From positions 1-18,216 of the forward strand of contig JAIRZV010000060.1 of NCBI GenBank assembly GCA_031267055.1: DNA of 18,216 nt. Direction: 5' to 3'. The position numbers and the translations under genes were made by a program. Positions 7,415-14,153 of this stretch are shown piece by piece (the stretch's first letter is position 1; each line of letters opens with the position of its first letter). The notes under the pieces were generated by a model. It was not told the DNA's origin, made no database searches, and saw nothing but the letters and a program-made list of their open reading frames with translations. The stretch comes from Candidatus Margulisiibacteriota bacterium. GTDB lineage: Bacteria; Margulisbacteria; Termititenacia; Termititenacales; Termititenacaceae.

Positions 7415-7420
7415 TATAGT
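7415..7420 (+). promoter_or_regulatory. -10-like element upstream of the small lipoprotein
   Basis: TATAGT (7415-7420) lies 11 nt before the ATG at 7432 and 17 nt after the ileS stop. No Shine-Dalgarno is present in the gap (aacattatttc). A transcript from here would have a leader of only a few bases. No convincing -35 was found. Confidence 0.4.
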
Positions 7421-7431
7421 AACATTATTTC

Positions 7432-8007
7432 ATGCTAAATAAACGAATTTTGGCCGCGGCGCTGCTTGTAAGCTGCGCGTTGTTTCTGAGCGGCTGCAAG
7501 GTTATAACCTCTATCCGCAACGCCCTGCGTTTCGGCGAAGTGACGGAATTCAATTACGGTGTGTCCGCGCTGCAATATTTGCCGGATATAGATCAGCGTG
7601 CCAAAGTCTGGCGGCGCGACGCTTATCTTTTTGCGATTTCCGAGGCCGAGATCGACGCCAGCGGCAACAGCAATAAATGGGCGTATCTTTTTTATTCGCC
7701 GGGTTCCGGCAAATCGGTTATTTACACTTACGACTCCGGCTACATCGCACAAAAAGAAACCGTGCTTTCGCCGCTCAATCCGGTGCTCAATCTAAAAATC
7801 GACACACCGACCGCGTTGCGCAAAGCCACGGAAGCCGCCAGCACTTTTATCGCCGAGTCCGGCGACGCGGCCAGAGTAATCTCGCTGATCGGCCCGCCTT
7901 ATGATACGCGGCAAAAAACCTCAAAATGGCAGGTGGTCTTTCACGGCAACAACAAAAATTATGCCGTCGTGCTCGACGCGGAAACCGGACAGACGCTCAG
8001 TAAATAG
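7432..8007 (+). CDS. Small lipoprotein of unknown function
   Basis: A 191-residue protein with a lipoprotein signal: MLNKRILAAALLVSCALF followed by lipobox LSGC, with C22 as the lipidated residue. The mature part alternates short strands and one helix. Its end, KWQVVFHGNNKNYAVVLDA followed by ETGQ, resembles the strand-turn-strand of PepSY-like domains, in which a protein-VxxDxxTG pattern is common; this is a weak resemblance only. The gene follows ileS by 34 nt and converges on folC. The last 11 bases of the two genes overlap, leaving no room for a separate terminator. Envelope location is well supported by the lipobox; the role is unknown. Confidence 0.85.
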   Translation: MLNKRILAAALLVSCALFLSGCKVITSIRNALRFGEVTEFNYGVSALQYLPDIDQRAKVWRRDAYLFAISEAEIDASGNSNKWAYLFYSPGSGKSVIYTYDSGYIAQKETVLSPLNPVLNLKIDTPTALRKATEAASTFIAESGDAARVISLIGPPYDTRQKTSKWQVVFHGNNKNYAVVLDAETGQTLSK

Positions 8008-9172
8008 CCCGTGGCAATTTGTATTTCTTAAAAATCTCGCCCACTAAATGAAAAGAGCCTGCCGCGGCGGCAGTAATGTGCAGTCGCGAGGCTTCGCGCG
8101 CGGCCAGACGGCAGGCGGACGGGACATTGGGTTTAGTCACTACGGGTATGCTGCAGGCGCGCGCGGACGCGGCTATTTCGGCAGCCGTGAAAGCTTCTTC
8201 ACGGCGCGACGAGGGTAAAGTGACGGCGATCAATAAAACTATTTGCGGTTTTAGAACGGCCAATATTTTTTTTAAATTCTTGCGGCGCATTAAACCAAAA
8301 ACCAAAATTCTAGGACGGACAGTTTGCAGTAAATTAGCAAACGCCTGCGGATTGTGCGCCACATCGAGATAAAACGGCGGATCGTCCCGCCATTTTTGTA
8401 TACGCCCGGGAAAGACAGTTTTTTGCAGGCCTTTCTTGATCAACCCGGACGGCAATTTCAAAAGCCGCAAAGCCGTCAGAACAAGTTGTTTGTTGTCTGT
8501 ACCAAGAGGCGTTACATGTAACGCCTCTACCCAGCAGCCGCATTTCGCCGCTTGCTTTTTTATTACGGCCATTGCTTCCGGTTTTTGCCGGGTTGTCACC
8601 AGCGGCACGCCTTTTTTAATAATGCCGGCTTTTTCCACGGCGATCTTTTTCAGGCTCGTTCCCAGCACGGCCTCGTGGTCGTAATCGACCGGCGTGATAA
8701 TCGTCAAAACCGGCCGGCAGACATTGGTCGCGTCATATTTGCCACCCAAACCAGTTTCTAAAACCGCCAGCTCGATTTTTTGTTCCTGAAAAAAAACAAA
8801 AGCCATAGCTGTCAGAATTTCAAACTCTGTAATATTCTCCACGCGGCGCGCTGCTTTATTGACCCGAAAAAATATTCGGGCAAAATCCCGTCGGGAAATT
8901 TCCCGTCCGTCAATTAAAAAACGCTCGGTATATTCGACCAAATGCGGCGAAAGATAGGTCCCCACTTTGTAACCACATTCGCGCAGAGCATTCGTGGCCA
9001 GCAACGCTGTCGAACCTTTGCCATTCGTACCGGCAATATGCACGGCCTTGATCTTGCGCTGCGGCTCGTCCAGTAAAGTCAACAATTCTGTGATACGTTC
9101 CAGACCGGGCTTGATGCCGGCAAAACGCGCATACCGCTCCAATTTGCGCACCGCCCAAAAATATTTAAGCAT
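7997..9172 (-). CDS. folC: Folylpolyglutamate synthase / dihydrofolate synthase
   Basis: A 391-residue Mur-ligase-fold enzyme that adds glutamate to dihydropteroate or folates in an ATP-dependent ligation. Visible are HIAGTNGKGST (P-loop, about residues 45-55), YLSPHLVEYTERFLIDG, LETGLGGKYDATNV (about 144-157), ITPVDYDHEAVLG and YLDVAHNPQA (C-terminal domain). The start is ATG 9172, overlapping the dxs end by 8 bp; longer in-frame starts up to 9247 would lie inside dxs and have no homologous sequence. No Shine-Dalgarno is seen, so coupling to dxs is likely. The region before the GxHQxxN-like segment (here PLGTDNKQLVLTALRLLKL) is short and is encoded partly by a perfect palindrome, so this loop differs from relatives. 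The protein ends at TGA 7997, overlapping the convergent lipoprotein gene. Confidence 0.95.
   Translation of the reverse strand: MLKYFWAVRKLERYARFAGIKPGLERITELLTLLDEPQRKIKAVHIAGTNGKGSTALLATNALRECGYKVGTYLSPHLVEYTERFLIDGREISRRDFARIFFRVNKAARRVENITEFEILTAMAFVFFQEQKIELAVLETGLGGKYDATNVCRPVLTIITPVDYDHEAVLGTSLKKIAVEKAGIIKKGVPLVTTRQKPEAMAVIKKQAAKCGCWVEALHVTPLGTDNKQLVLTALRLLKLPSGLIKKGLQKTVFPGRIQKWRDDPPFYLDVAHNPQAFANLLQTVRPRILVFGLMRRKNLKKILAVLKPQIVLLIAVTLPSSRREEAFTAAEIAASARACSIPVVTKPNVPSACRLAAREASRLHITAAAAGSFHLVGEIFKKYKLPRAIY
8505..8528. repeat. Perfect 24-bp palindrome inside folC
   Basis: The left arm AGAGGCGTTACA (8505-8516) is exactly the reverse complement of 8517-8528, with no loop. It is read in frame in folC as EALHVTPL. 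It looks like the small mobile palindromes of the GTAGAGGCG...CGCCTCTAC type, although the flank matches on one side only (ctac at 8527-8530). Confidence 0.7.
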
Positions 9173-11024
9173 TGAAAAGTCTGGCGAGAGTTTCGACATC
9201 GAGACCGCAGTCCTGATAAAGCTGTTCGACAGCACCCTGTCCGACAAAACTATCCGGTATGCCGCAAATAATGTGCGGCACGGAAATTTTCAATTCTGTC
9301 AAAGCTTCCGCTACCGCCGCGCCAAAACCGCCACGTCTTGAGTTTTCTTCAACAGTGAATAATTTTTTAGCTTTTTTAGTTGTGGCCTGCAGCAGTTCTT
9401 TGTCCAGAGGCGCGACAAAACGCGCGTTGACCACGCAAATATTTCGACCGGTCTGTCGGGCGGCTTTGACAGACTGCACGACCATGGCGCCGATTGCCCA
9501 AATTGTTATTTCCGCATCCGGTTGTCCATAAACGATCTCGCCTTTGCCCAACTCCACGTCCCGCGCGTCCCGCTCCGCGTCCAGGAACAACGCCTTGCCG
9601 CGCGGATAGCGCAGCGCAAACAATCTTGAGCAATTTAAACCAAATCTAATTAAATCTTTTAATTCATTGGCGTCTTTGGGCGCGGCCAAAATCAAGCCGG
9701 GCACAGTGCGCAAAAACGAGAGATCAAAAACACCATGATGCGTCGGGCCGTCAGCTCCGACCAAGCCGGCACGGTCTACCGCCAAAAACAAAGGCAGTTT
9801 TTGCAAAGCCGCGTCATGAATTATCTGATCGTAGGCACGCTGCAAAAAGGTGGAGTAAATAGCCGTGACCGGTTTCAGTCCCCCGGCGGCCAGACCGGCG
9901 GAAAAAGTCACAGCGTGCTCCTCAGCAATGCCCACATCAAAGAACCGCTCGGGATATTTTTCCGCAAAAGCGCTCAGGCCAGTGCCTTCCGCCATGGCTG
10001 CCGTGATCGCACAAATTTTCTTGTCTCCAGCGGCCTGTTTTAATAATTCCTCGCCGAAAACTTTGGTGTAAGAACGCTCGCTCCGCTCCAGTTCTCCGGT
10101 TTCCAGAGCAAAACCGGACACGCCGTGAAATCGCGACGGCTCTTTTTCCGCCGGCGCGTAGCCTTTGCCTTTTTTGGTCAGCACATGCAACAGCACCGGC
10201 CGGTCAAAATCTTTGGCATATTTCAAAGCAACCGTCAGCAGCGAAATATTATGTCCGTCGAGCGGACCAAAATAAGTAAAACCCAAATCCTGAAAAAAAC
10301 CGGCTTTTTGCCGCTTGGCCAGCTCGCGGATAATAATGCCGCCGGTGCGGTTGATCAGTTTGTCCACGGCCAGACGCAGCGGCCGACCGATCGCCGGCAA
10401 AAGTCCCAACATAAACTCGGTGTGTTTTTTCAAGCCGCGGTAAATATTGGACAGGCGCAGTTTGGTGATCATACTGGCCAGCGTGCCGACCGGCTTGCCG
10501 ATCGACATACCATTGTCATTTAAAACGATCACAAATTTGCGCAGGTTTTGCGCGTTATTCAGCGCTTCAAAAATCAAGCCGCCGGAAAATGACCCGTCGC
10601 CGACCACCGACACCACGGCAAAATTATCTTTTTGAATATCTCGCGCTCTGGCGAGACCGACAGCCGCGGACACGGAAGTCGACGCGTGGCCGACGGTCAG
10701 CGTGTCGTAAATGGATTCCTCGCGTTTTGGAAAACCGGAGACGCCGTTGTACTGGCGTAAAGAGTTTATTTTCGCCAAACGCCCTGTCAAAATTTTATGC
10801 GCGTAGGCCTGGTGGCCAACATCCCAGATGAGTTTGTCTTGCGGCGTGTCCAATGCGGCGTGCAGCGCGATCGTCAATTCTACCGCGCCCAGACTCGAAG
10901 CCAGATGTCCGCCGTTGGCGGAAACAGTCTGCAGGATTTTCCGCCGGATATCCCCAGCCAATTGCTTCAATTCATGGAGTGAATATTTTTTCAGGTCGCG
11001 CGGATCGGAGTAACGCTCTAACAT
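9165..11024 (-). CDS. dxs: 1-deoxy-D-xylulose-5-phosphate synthase
   Basis: A 619-residue thiamine diphosphate enzyme that condenses pyruvate and glyceraldehyde 3-phosphate to DXP, the first step of the MEP isoprenoid route. Motifs include GGHLASSLGAVELTIALH, WDVGHQAYAHKILTGR, the ThDP-binding GDGSFSGGLIFEALNNA (relatives usually have GDGAxTGG), and AEEHAVTFSAGLAAGG. DRAGLVGADGPTHHGVFDLSF lies in the Pyr domain (core GADGPTHHG), and the transketolase C-domain follows. The ATG at 11024 (MLERYSDPRDLKKYSL) was preferred; a TTG two codons upstream at 11030 is possible. The stop codon of the DUF212 gene overlaps this start area. It is followed by folC with 8 bp overlap and preceded by ispA nearby, so the cluster joins isoprenoid precursor and chain formation. 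Confidence 0.97.
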   Translation of the reverse strand: MLERYSDPRDLKKYSLHELKQLAGDIRRKILQTVSANGGHLASSLGAVELTIALHAALDTPQDKLIWDVGHQAYAHKILTGRLAKINSLRQYNGVSGFPKREESIYDTLTVGHASTSVSAAVGLARARDIQKDNFAVVSVVGDGSFSGGLIFEALNNAQNLRKFVIVLNDNGMSIGKPVGTLASMITKLRLSNIYRGLKKHTEFMLGLLPAIGRPLRLAVDKLINRTGGIIIRELAKRQKAGFFQDLGFTYFGPLDGHNISLLTVALKYAKDFDRPVLLHVLTKKGKGYAPAEKEPSRFHGVSGFALETGELERSERSYTKVFGEELLKQAAGDKKICAITAAMAEGTGLSAFAEKYPERFFDVGIAEEHAVTFSAGLAAGGLKPVTAIYSTFLQRAYDQIIHDAALQKLPLFLAVDRAGLVGADGPTHHGVFDLSFLRTVPGLILAAPKDANELKDLIRFGLNCSRLFALRYPRGKALFLDAERDARDVELGKGEIVYGQPDAEITIWAIGAMVVQSVKAARQTGRNICVVNARFVAPLDKELLQATTKKAKKLFTVEENSRRGGFGAAVAEALTELKISVPHIICGIPDSFVGQGAVEQLYQDCGLDVETLARLFNA

Positions 11025-11026
11025 AC

Positions 11027-11512
11027 TCAAATATTATAAATCAGATGATAGGCAAACGCTAAAACAATGCCGAGCAGGCCGCCGAAAAAAACTTCAAGCG
11101 GCGTGTGGCCGAGCAGCTCTTTCAGGCGCAGTTCGTTGATTTTCTTTTTGGTAAAAAAATCCTGCATGAGTATATTTAGAATAGTCGCTTGCTTACCGGC
11201 GGCGCGGCGCACGCCAGCGGCATCATACATCACGATCATGCTAAAAATCAGTGCAATCGCAAAAGTCTTGGAGCCCCAGCCATCGGAAAAACCGATCGAA
11301 GCCGCCAGCGACAGCACCATCGCCGTGTGCGAGCTGGGCATACCGCCCGGTTGCACAAAAACCTTGAAACTAAATTTGCGGTTGCGCAAATAATAAAAAA
11401 ATATTTTTAAAGCCTGCGCGGTCAGCATCGCCAGTATGGCAATGCGCACATGCTCATTGATGGTCAAGCCGTAAAGCATATTCAGCAATTCCGTCCAAAT
11501 TCTAGCCAGCAT
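11027..11512 (-). CDS. DUF212 divergent PAP2-family membrane protein (YuiD-like)
   Basis: A 161-residue membrane protein with about four to five hydrophobic segments. It carries the family's conserved pieces QPGGMPSSHTAMVLSL (about residues 54-69), MYDAAGVRRAAGKQA (about 94-108) and ELLGHTPLEVFFGGLLG (about 131-147). The SSH and RR/GHTP histidines correspond to the acid phosphatase/vanadium haloperoxidase-like active site of divergent PAP2 proteins. The ATG abuts the ispA stop (TAAATG), with an AAGGA 8 nt upstream inside ispA. Its place between ispA and dxs makes dephosphorylation of a prenyl diphosphate (such as undecaprenyl or farnesyl diphosphate) an attractive inference, but substrates of DUF212 proteins are not established to my knowledge. 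Confidence 0.9.
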   Translation of the reverse strand: MLARIWTELLNMLYGLTINEHVRIAILAMLTAQALKIFFYYLRNRKFSFKVFVQPGGMPSSHTAMVLSLAASIGFSDGWGSKTFAIALIFSMIVMYDAAGVRRAAGKQATILNILMQDFFTKKKINELRLKELLGHTPLEVFFGGLLGIVLAFAYHLIYNI

Positions 11513-12385
11513 TTAATTTTTCCTTTCCAGCAAGTATTGCGCCATAGCCAGTAGGAGATTTTCCTTGCCAAATATTTTAGCAGATGTGCAGGCTTTGTTG
11601 GTTTCCGCCGCCAGCAACTCTTCAGCCTTTTCCAGTCCCAGCAAAGTCACATAAGTCGCTTTATTTTTGCCGGCGTCTTTGCCGGGGGTTTTGCCCAGAG
11701 TTTCTGGCGTGCCGACCGCGTCGAGAATATCGTCCTTGATCTGAAAGGCCAACCCCACAGCGTCCGCATAATCCTGTAAAGCCCGCCTGACCTGCTCTGT
11801 GGTTTCCGCCAGACACAACGGTGCGGTAACAGCGTATTGCAGTAAAGCGCCGGTCTTTAAAGCGTGCATTTTTTGCAATTCCGGCAAAGTCTTGACTGCG
11901 CCGGACAGATCCAGAGCCTGACCGCCGGCCATGCCGTAAATACCGGAAGCCGCACCCAGATTTTTAATCAGCTCCAGCGCGCTCTCCGGCGGACAATCTC
12001 TGGCGATAATCTCATAAGCCAGAGCTTGCAAAGTGTCGCCAGCCAGTAGCGCGACCGCCTCGCCGAATTTTTTGTGGCAGGACGGCTGGCCACGCCGCCA
12101 AGCGTCATTATCCATGCACGGCAAATCGTCGTGCGCCAGCGAATAAGAATGTACGATTTCCAGCGCACAAGCAACCGGTAAAATTTTCGCCTCGGCCACG
12201 CTCAGTAATTCAGCCACCGCAAGCATCAGCGCCGGCCGTATCCTTTTGCCGCCGTTGAGCACGGCGTAGCGCATGGCTGCAGCTAATTCCCGCGGAACAT
12301 CCGGCGAAAAGGTCAGATAATCATTTAAAGCTTGTTCAATGACGGCCGTTTTTTGCGTCAAATAAGCGGCGAGTTTAGGCGGCAA
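11513..12385 (-). CDS. ispA: Polyprenyl (farnesyl/geranylgeranyl) diphosphate synthase
   Basis: A 290-residue trans-prenyltransferase that elongates dimethylallyl diphosphate with IPP units. The first Asp-rich motif is DDLPCMDND (about residues 86-94, usual DDxxxxD), followed by RRGQPSCHKKFGEAVALLAGD. LQYAVTAPL and the second Asp-rich motif FQIKDDILD follow. Start: a TTG at 12385 has GAGGAG 7 nt upstream and gives MPPKLAAYLTQKTAVIEQAL, matching relatives. A TTG at 12400 would add five residues but places that Shine-Dalgarno inside the gene. The start overlaps the xseB stop by 11 bp. The xseB-ispA-dxs order is common in bacteria. Product chain length cannot be read with certainty. Confidence 0.93.
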   Translation of the reverse strand: MPPKLAAYLTQKTAVIEQALNDYLTFSPDVPRELAAAMRYAVLNGGKRIRPALMLAVAELLSVAEAKILPVACALEIVHSYSLAHDDLPCMDNDAWRRGQPSCHKKFGEAVALLAGDTLQALAYEIIARDCPPESALELIKNLGAASGIYGMAGGQALDLSGAVKTLPELQKMHALKTGALLQYAVTAPLCLAETTEQVRRALQDYADAVGLAFQIKDDILDAVGTPETLGKTPGKDAGKNKATYVTLLGLEKAEELLAAETNKACTSAKIFGKENLLLAMAQYLLERKN

Positions 12386-12584
12386 AATTTGACTCCTCAA
12401 CTTTGCCGTTTTTCTTGGTGATCGTTTTGACTTCTTTTTCCACGCCTTTTAAATAATCGTGGCATTTTTTGGTCAGCGTCAAACCGGCTTTGTATAACTC
12501 CAGCGCATCATCGAGCGTTTTTTCGCCGGACGACAAATCGTCAACGATTTTTTCTAGTTTTTTTAAATCGGTTTCAAAAGTCAT
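12375..12584 (-). CDS. xseB: Exodeoxyribonuclease VII small subunit
   Basis: A 69-residue protein whose copies wrap the XseA catalytic subunit to form exonuclease VII, which degrades single-stranded DNA from both ends. The typical heptad-like sequence is FETDLKKLEKIVDDLSSGE, then LDDALELYKAGLTLTKKCHDYL, with the conserved LExIVxxLExGxxxLxxxxxxYxxGxxL pattern. Length is normal. Its usual partner xseA lies 1.57 kb upstream on the same strand, separated by an AT-rich island. This gene has its own TATAAT 6 nt before the ATG, so it does not depend on read-through from xseA. Confidence 0.93.
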   Translation of the reverse strand: MTFETDLKKLEKIVDDLSSGEKTLDDALELYKAGLTLTKKCHDYLKGVEKEVKTITKKNGKVEESNFAA

Positions 12585-12590
12585 ACGGAG

Positions 12591-12599
12591 ATTATAGCA
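12591..12599 (-). promoter_or_regulatory. Extended -10 element directly before xseB
   Basis: On the minus strand TGCTATAAT (12599-12591) is a perfect extended -10, followed by CTCCGT and the ATG at 12584. The 6-nt gap implies a leaderless message for the xseB-ispA-DUF212-dxs-folC unit. No good -35 was found, which an extended -10 can tolerate. Confidence 0.6.
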
Positions 12600-12601
12600 T
12601 T

Positions 12602-12901
12602 TTATTGCCGCAGTAATTGCAGAGATTTTAGCACGGAATTTTCCTCAATAAGCTTGCCGCTAATATATTTATGAATAACACTGGAAATAAGCGTTTGATA
12701 CGGCAAACCCTCTTCCGCCGATTTTTGCTTCACTTTGGTCAAATCATTTTCCGAAATCCGAATATTGATATTTTTGGTCTTATTCGCCGCGGCAATAATA
12801 GTTTCTATTTCTGTCTGCTCTTTGGGCGACACAGGCACGAACGCCGCCGCGTTATCTTCAATAGCTTGTTCAAAAGCATCAAGTTTTATTTTTTTACGCA
12901 T
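12602..12901 (-). CDS. CopG/ribbon-helix-helix-type antitoxin, apparently orphaned
   Basis: A 99-residue protein. The N-terminal half (RKKIKLDAFEQAIEDNAAAF) is the acidic/neutralising type of tail. The C-terminal half has NINIRISENDLTKVKQKS, then EEGLPYQTLISSVIHKYISG, the beta-strand and two helices of an RHH DNA-binding fold as found in antitoxins paired with BrnT-like toxins. Start ATG 12901 has GGAGG 6 nt upstream; a longer frame to 12979 would begin inside the toxin remnant. The gene overlaps the end of that remnant by 8 bp, the usual coupled toxin-antitoxin arrangement. As the toxin frame is ruined, this protein would act only as a repressor or as an anti-addiction remnant. The function is confident by family resemblance; its present role is inferred. 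Confidence 0.82.
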   Translation of the reverse strand: MRKKIKLDAFEQAIEDNAAAFVPVSPKEQTEIETIIAAANKTKNINIRISENDLTKVKQKSAEEGLPYQTLISSVIHKYISGKLIEENSVLKSLQLLRQ

Positions 12902-13013
12902 TTTTTCCTCCGTAAATTTTATATTTACGTTCCAAAATAATCGCGGCCAATTCCTCAAAAGCAATACCGCGTTCGGCAATCAGCCTCTTATTTTTCTCTG
13001 CGTCCCAAATAAG
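12894..13013 (-). pseudogene. Remnant of a BrnT-like toxin (start lost, middle deleted)
   Basis: A 39-codon frame between TAG (13016-13014) and TAA (12896-12894). It reads LIWDAEKNKRLIAERGIAFE, then ELAAIILERKYKIYGGKNA. The first part matches the N-terminus of BrnT/DUF497-type toxins (WDxEKNxxLxxERGIxFEE). The last part resembles their C-terminal tail (SRKxTKKYxGGK). About 45-50 middle residues that hold the catalytic core are missing, and no ATG, GTG or TTG precedes. A CTG at 13019-13017 sits at the leaderless distance from the -10 and is followed at once by TAG. I therefore call it inactivated by both a nonsense change and an internal deletion. The comparison with whole toxins is from memory. 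Confidence 0.7.
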
Positions 13014-13025
13014 CTACAGTGAACC

Positions 13026-13054
13026 AATATACTACATTGTATATCAATTGTCAA
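13026..13054 (-). promoter_or_regulatory. Consensus promoter of the degraded toxin-antitoxin locus
   Basis: Minus strand: TTGACA (13054-13049), a 17-bp spacer, TATATT (13031-13026). The -35 is perfect, the -10 is 5/6, and the spacing is ideal. Expected transcription start is about 13019, exactly where the toxin codon should begin. Confidence 0.75.
13027..13044. promoter_or_regulatory. Putative operator (inverted repeat) in the toxin-antitoxin promoter
   Basis: ATATAC (13027-13032) and GTATAT (13039-13044) form an inverted repeat with 6 bp between. The repeat fills the spacer and part of the -10 of the promoter. Ribbon-helix-helix antitoxins bind such short dyads to repress their own operons, so the adjacent antitoxin is the natural candidate ligand; binding is inferred. 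Confidence 0.5.
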
Positions 13055-13108
13055 TCAAAATCGGAAACAATAAAATATCTAAGAAAATCACCTAAATTAT
13101 ATTATTTA

Positions 13109-13143
13109 TAAAAAAGAATAGGCTCTTTTACGAGAGCCTATTC
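13109..13143 (-). terminator. Rho-independent terminator of the two unknown island genes
   Basis: A perfect 11-bp stem (GAATAGGCTCT at 13116-13126 with 13133-13143) with a 6-base loop. Read on the minus strand it is followed by six Us (13115-13110). It lies 9 nt beyond the stop of the 13152-13439 frame. Confidence 0.85.
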
Positions 13144-13151
13144 AAATATCA

Positions 13152-13439
13152 TTATCTGAGTAGCAGCTTGCTAGGAAAATCTGGAAGTTCTGAAAGTGGA
13201 GTAGATGAAACATCAAAATAATTATTAATTATGTCCATAACTACTTTCACAGAAGCTGTATTGCTATCTCTTTTTAATTGTCCTATCAGACTTATGAGCA
13301 AATTATTTCTGTTGGTTCTTAACATTTCGTGAATATCAGCTCTATTTATTTTTTGCTCTCCAATAGTTACATTGGTAATTATATACTTGACGAATCCAAA
13401 TAATTGATGAATTGGCCAAGTTACTTGTGCAAACTCCAA
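13152..13439 (-). CDS. Unknown protein or C-terminal fragment in AT-rich island
   Basis: A 95-residue frame that I do not recognise. Composition is protein-like (FGFVKYIITNVTIGEQKI, then LRTNRNNLLISLIGQLKRD), probably helical with a short hydrophobic N-terminal part. The only possible start is TTG at 13439, directly after an in-frame TAG, with neither a Shine-Dalgarno nor a -10 before it. It lies in the same reading frame as the 13491-13919 gene, with 17 codons and two stops between. It could therefore be the C-terminal half of a gene broken by nonsense mutations, or an independent gene with unusual initiation. A strong terminator follows at once. Low GC and different codon choice from the core genes suggest foreign origin. 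Confidence 0.45.
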   Translation of the reverse strand: MEFAQVTWPIHQLFGFVKYIITNVTIGEQKINRADIHEMLRTNRNNLLISLIGQLKRDSNTASVKVVMDIINNYFDVSSTPLSELPDFPSKLLLR

Positions 13440-13490
13440 CTAGAGTAAGCAAAAAGAAAACCAATGGGAGTGTATGAATCTCTTTTTTCT

Positions 13491-13919
13491 TTATTCTAAA
13501 TCTAAATTATTGTTATTAGGGACGATAATTGCCTCACTATTACTCTCCTGTCCTACTTTAACAAGAGATTCTATATTGCATAGCTTTATTCCATCATACA
13601 CATTGTATTCTGGCCTGATCAGGGAGGTCGATGCCATTTTATTTCTGTCATCACAGTCAAATAAGATATGACGGTATTGTTTCCCTGCGGTTTCTGTATA
13701 TACAACCAATGGGGCAATATTTTGGCAATCTTCTTCGTAGTTGAAAGAAATGACTATATAATTATTTTCTAAGTTATATCTAAAGGTCAATTCTCCTTTG
13801 AGATACTCTCTATCAATTTTTATGGGGGCGGGAGTTAAAGATCTAAAATATGGAGGCTTCGAAAACCATTGCAAATCTATACATCCAGGATCAACTGAAA
13901 TATTTTTAGCTTTAAGCAT
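13491..13919 (-). CDS. Unknown protein in AT-rich island
   Basis: A 142-residue protein of no recognised family. It has no signal peptide or membrane helix and appears rich in beta strands (GELTFRYNLENNYIVISFNY, then APLVVYTETAGKQYRHILF). It ends in an Asn-rich tail (PNNNNLDLE). A full AGGAGG stands 4 nt before the ATG, so initiation is convincing and of a kind different from the neighbouring core genes. Base composition is clearly AT-rich. Together with the frame at 13152-13439 and the terminator behind it, it appears to be one cargo unit of the island. Function unknown. Confidence 0.68.
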   Translation of the reverse strand: MLKAKNISVDPGCIDLQWFSKPPYFRSLTPAPIKIDREYLKGELTFRYNLENNYIVISFNYEEDCQNIAPLVVYTETAGKQYRHILFDCDDRNKMASTSLIRPEYNVYDGIKLCNIESLVKVGQESNSEAIIVPNNNNLDLE

Positions 13920-14153
13920 ATAACCTCCTAATAAATACTGCCAAGTTTTTTAATATTTAATTACACTAAGATATCGTTAGTAATTTTATTTTGTCCCAAA
14001 TTTTTTGGGAATTTTAATATCGCATATGTTGCGGTTTTACATAAGGTTCGTAAAGTATATAGTTGCCGTTACATTTATTGAAACATACCCACTTTTTCCA
14101 AAATTATACCTATGCCAATATAGTCAGAAAAAATAGCAAGTTTTTTAGCAAGC
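13920..14153. other. AT-rich spacer between island gene and xseA end
   Basis: 234 bp without a credible gene. It holds an imperfect inverted repeat centred on GATATC (about 13959-13985), which might be an operator for the island gene, and a perfect 7-bp hairpin at 13994-14010 (TCCCAAA/TTTGGGA, loop TTT) without a proper U-tract on either strand. A TAGCAAG direct repeat lies just beyond the xseA stop (about 14136-14154). Regulatory meanings are guesses. Confidence 0.4.

Noticed and set aside
11033..11038. TATAAT 8 nt before the dxs ATG as a dedicated promoter
   Set aside because: It coincides with the Tyr-Asn codons of the upstream gene's end, so it may be chance; not listed as a separate promoter feature.
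13474..13671. Plus-strand 65-residue frame with a hydrophobic N-terminus
   Set aside because: It is antisense to the 13491-13919 gene, which has a much better Shine-Dalgarno; the hydrophobic run is probably a by-product of AT-rich sequence.
13994..14010. Perfect 7-bp hairpin as a terminator of xseA
   Set aside because: No U-tract follows the stem in either direction, and it lies about 145 bp past the stop.
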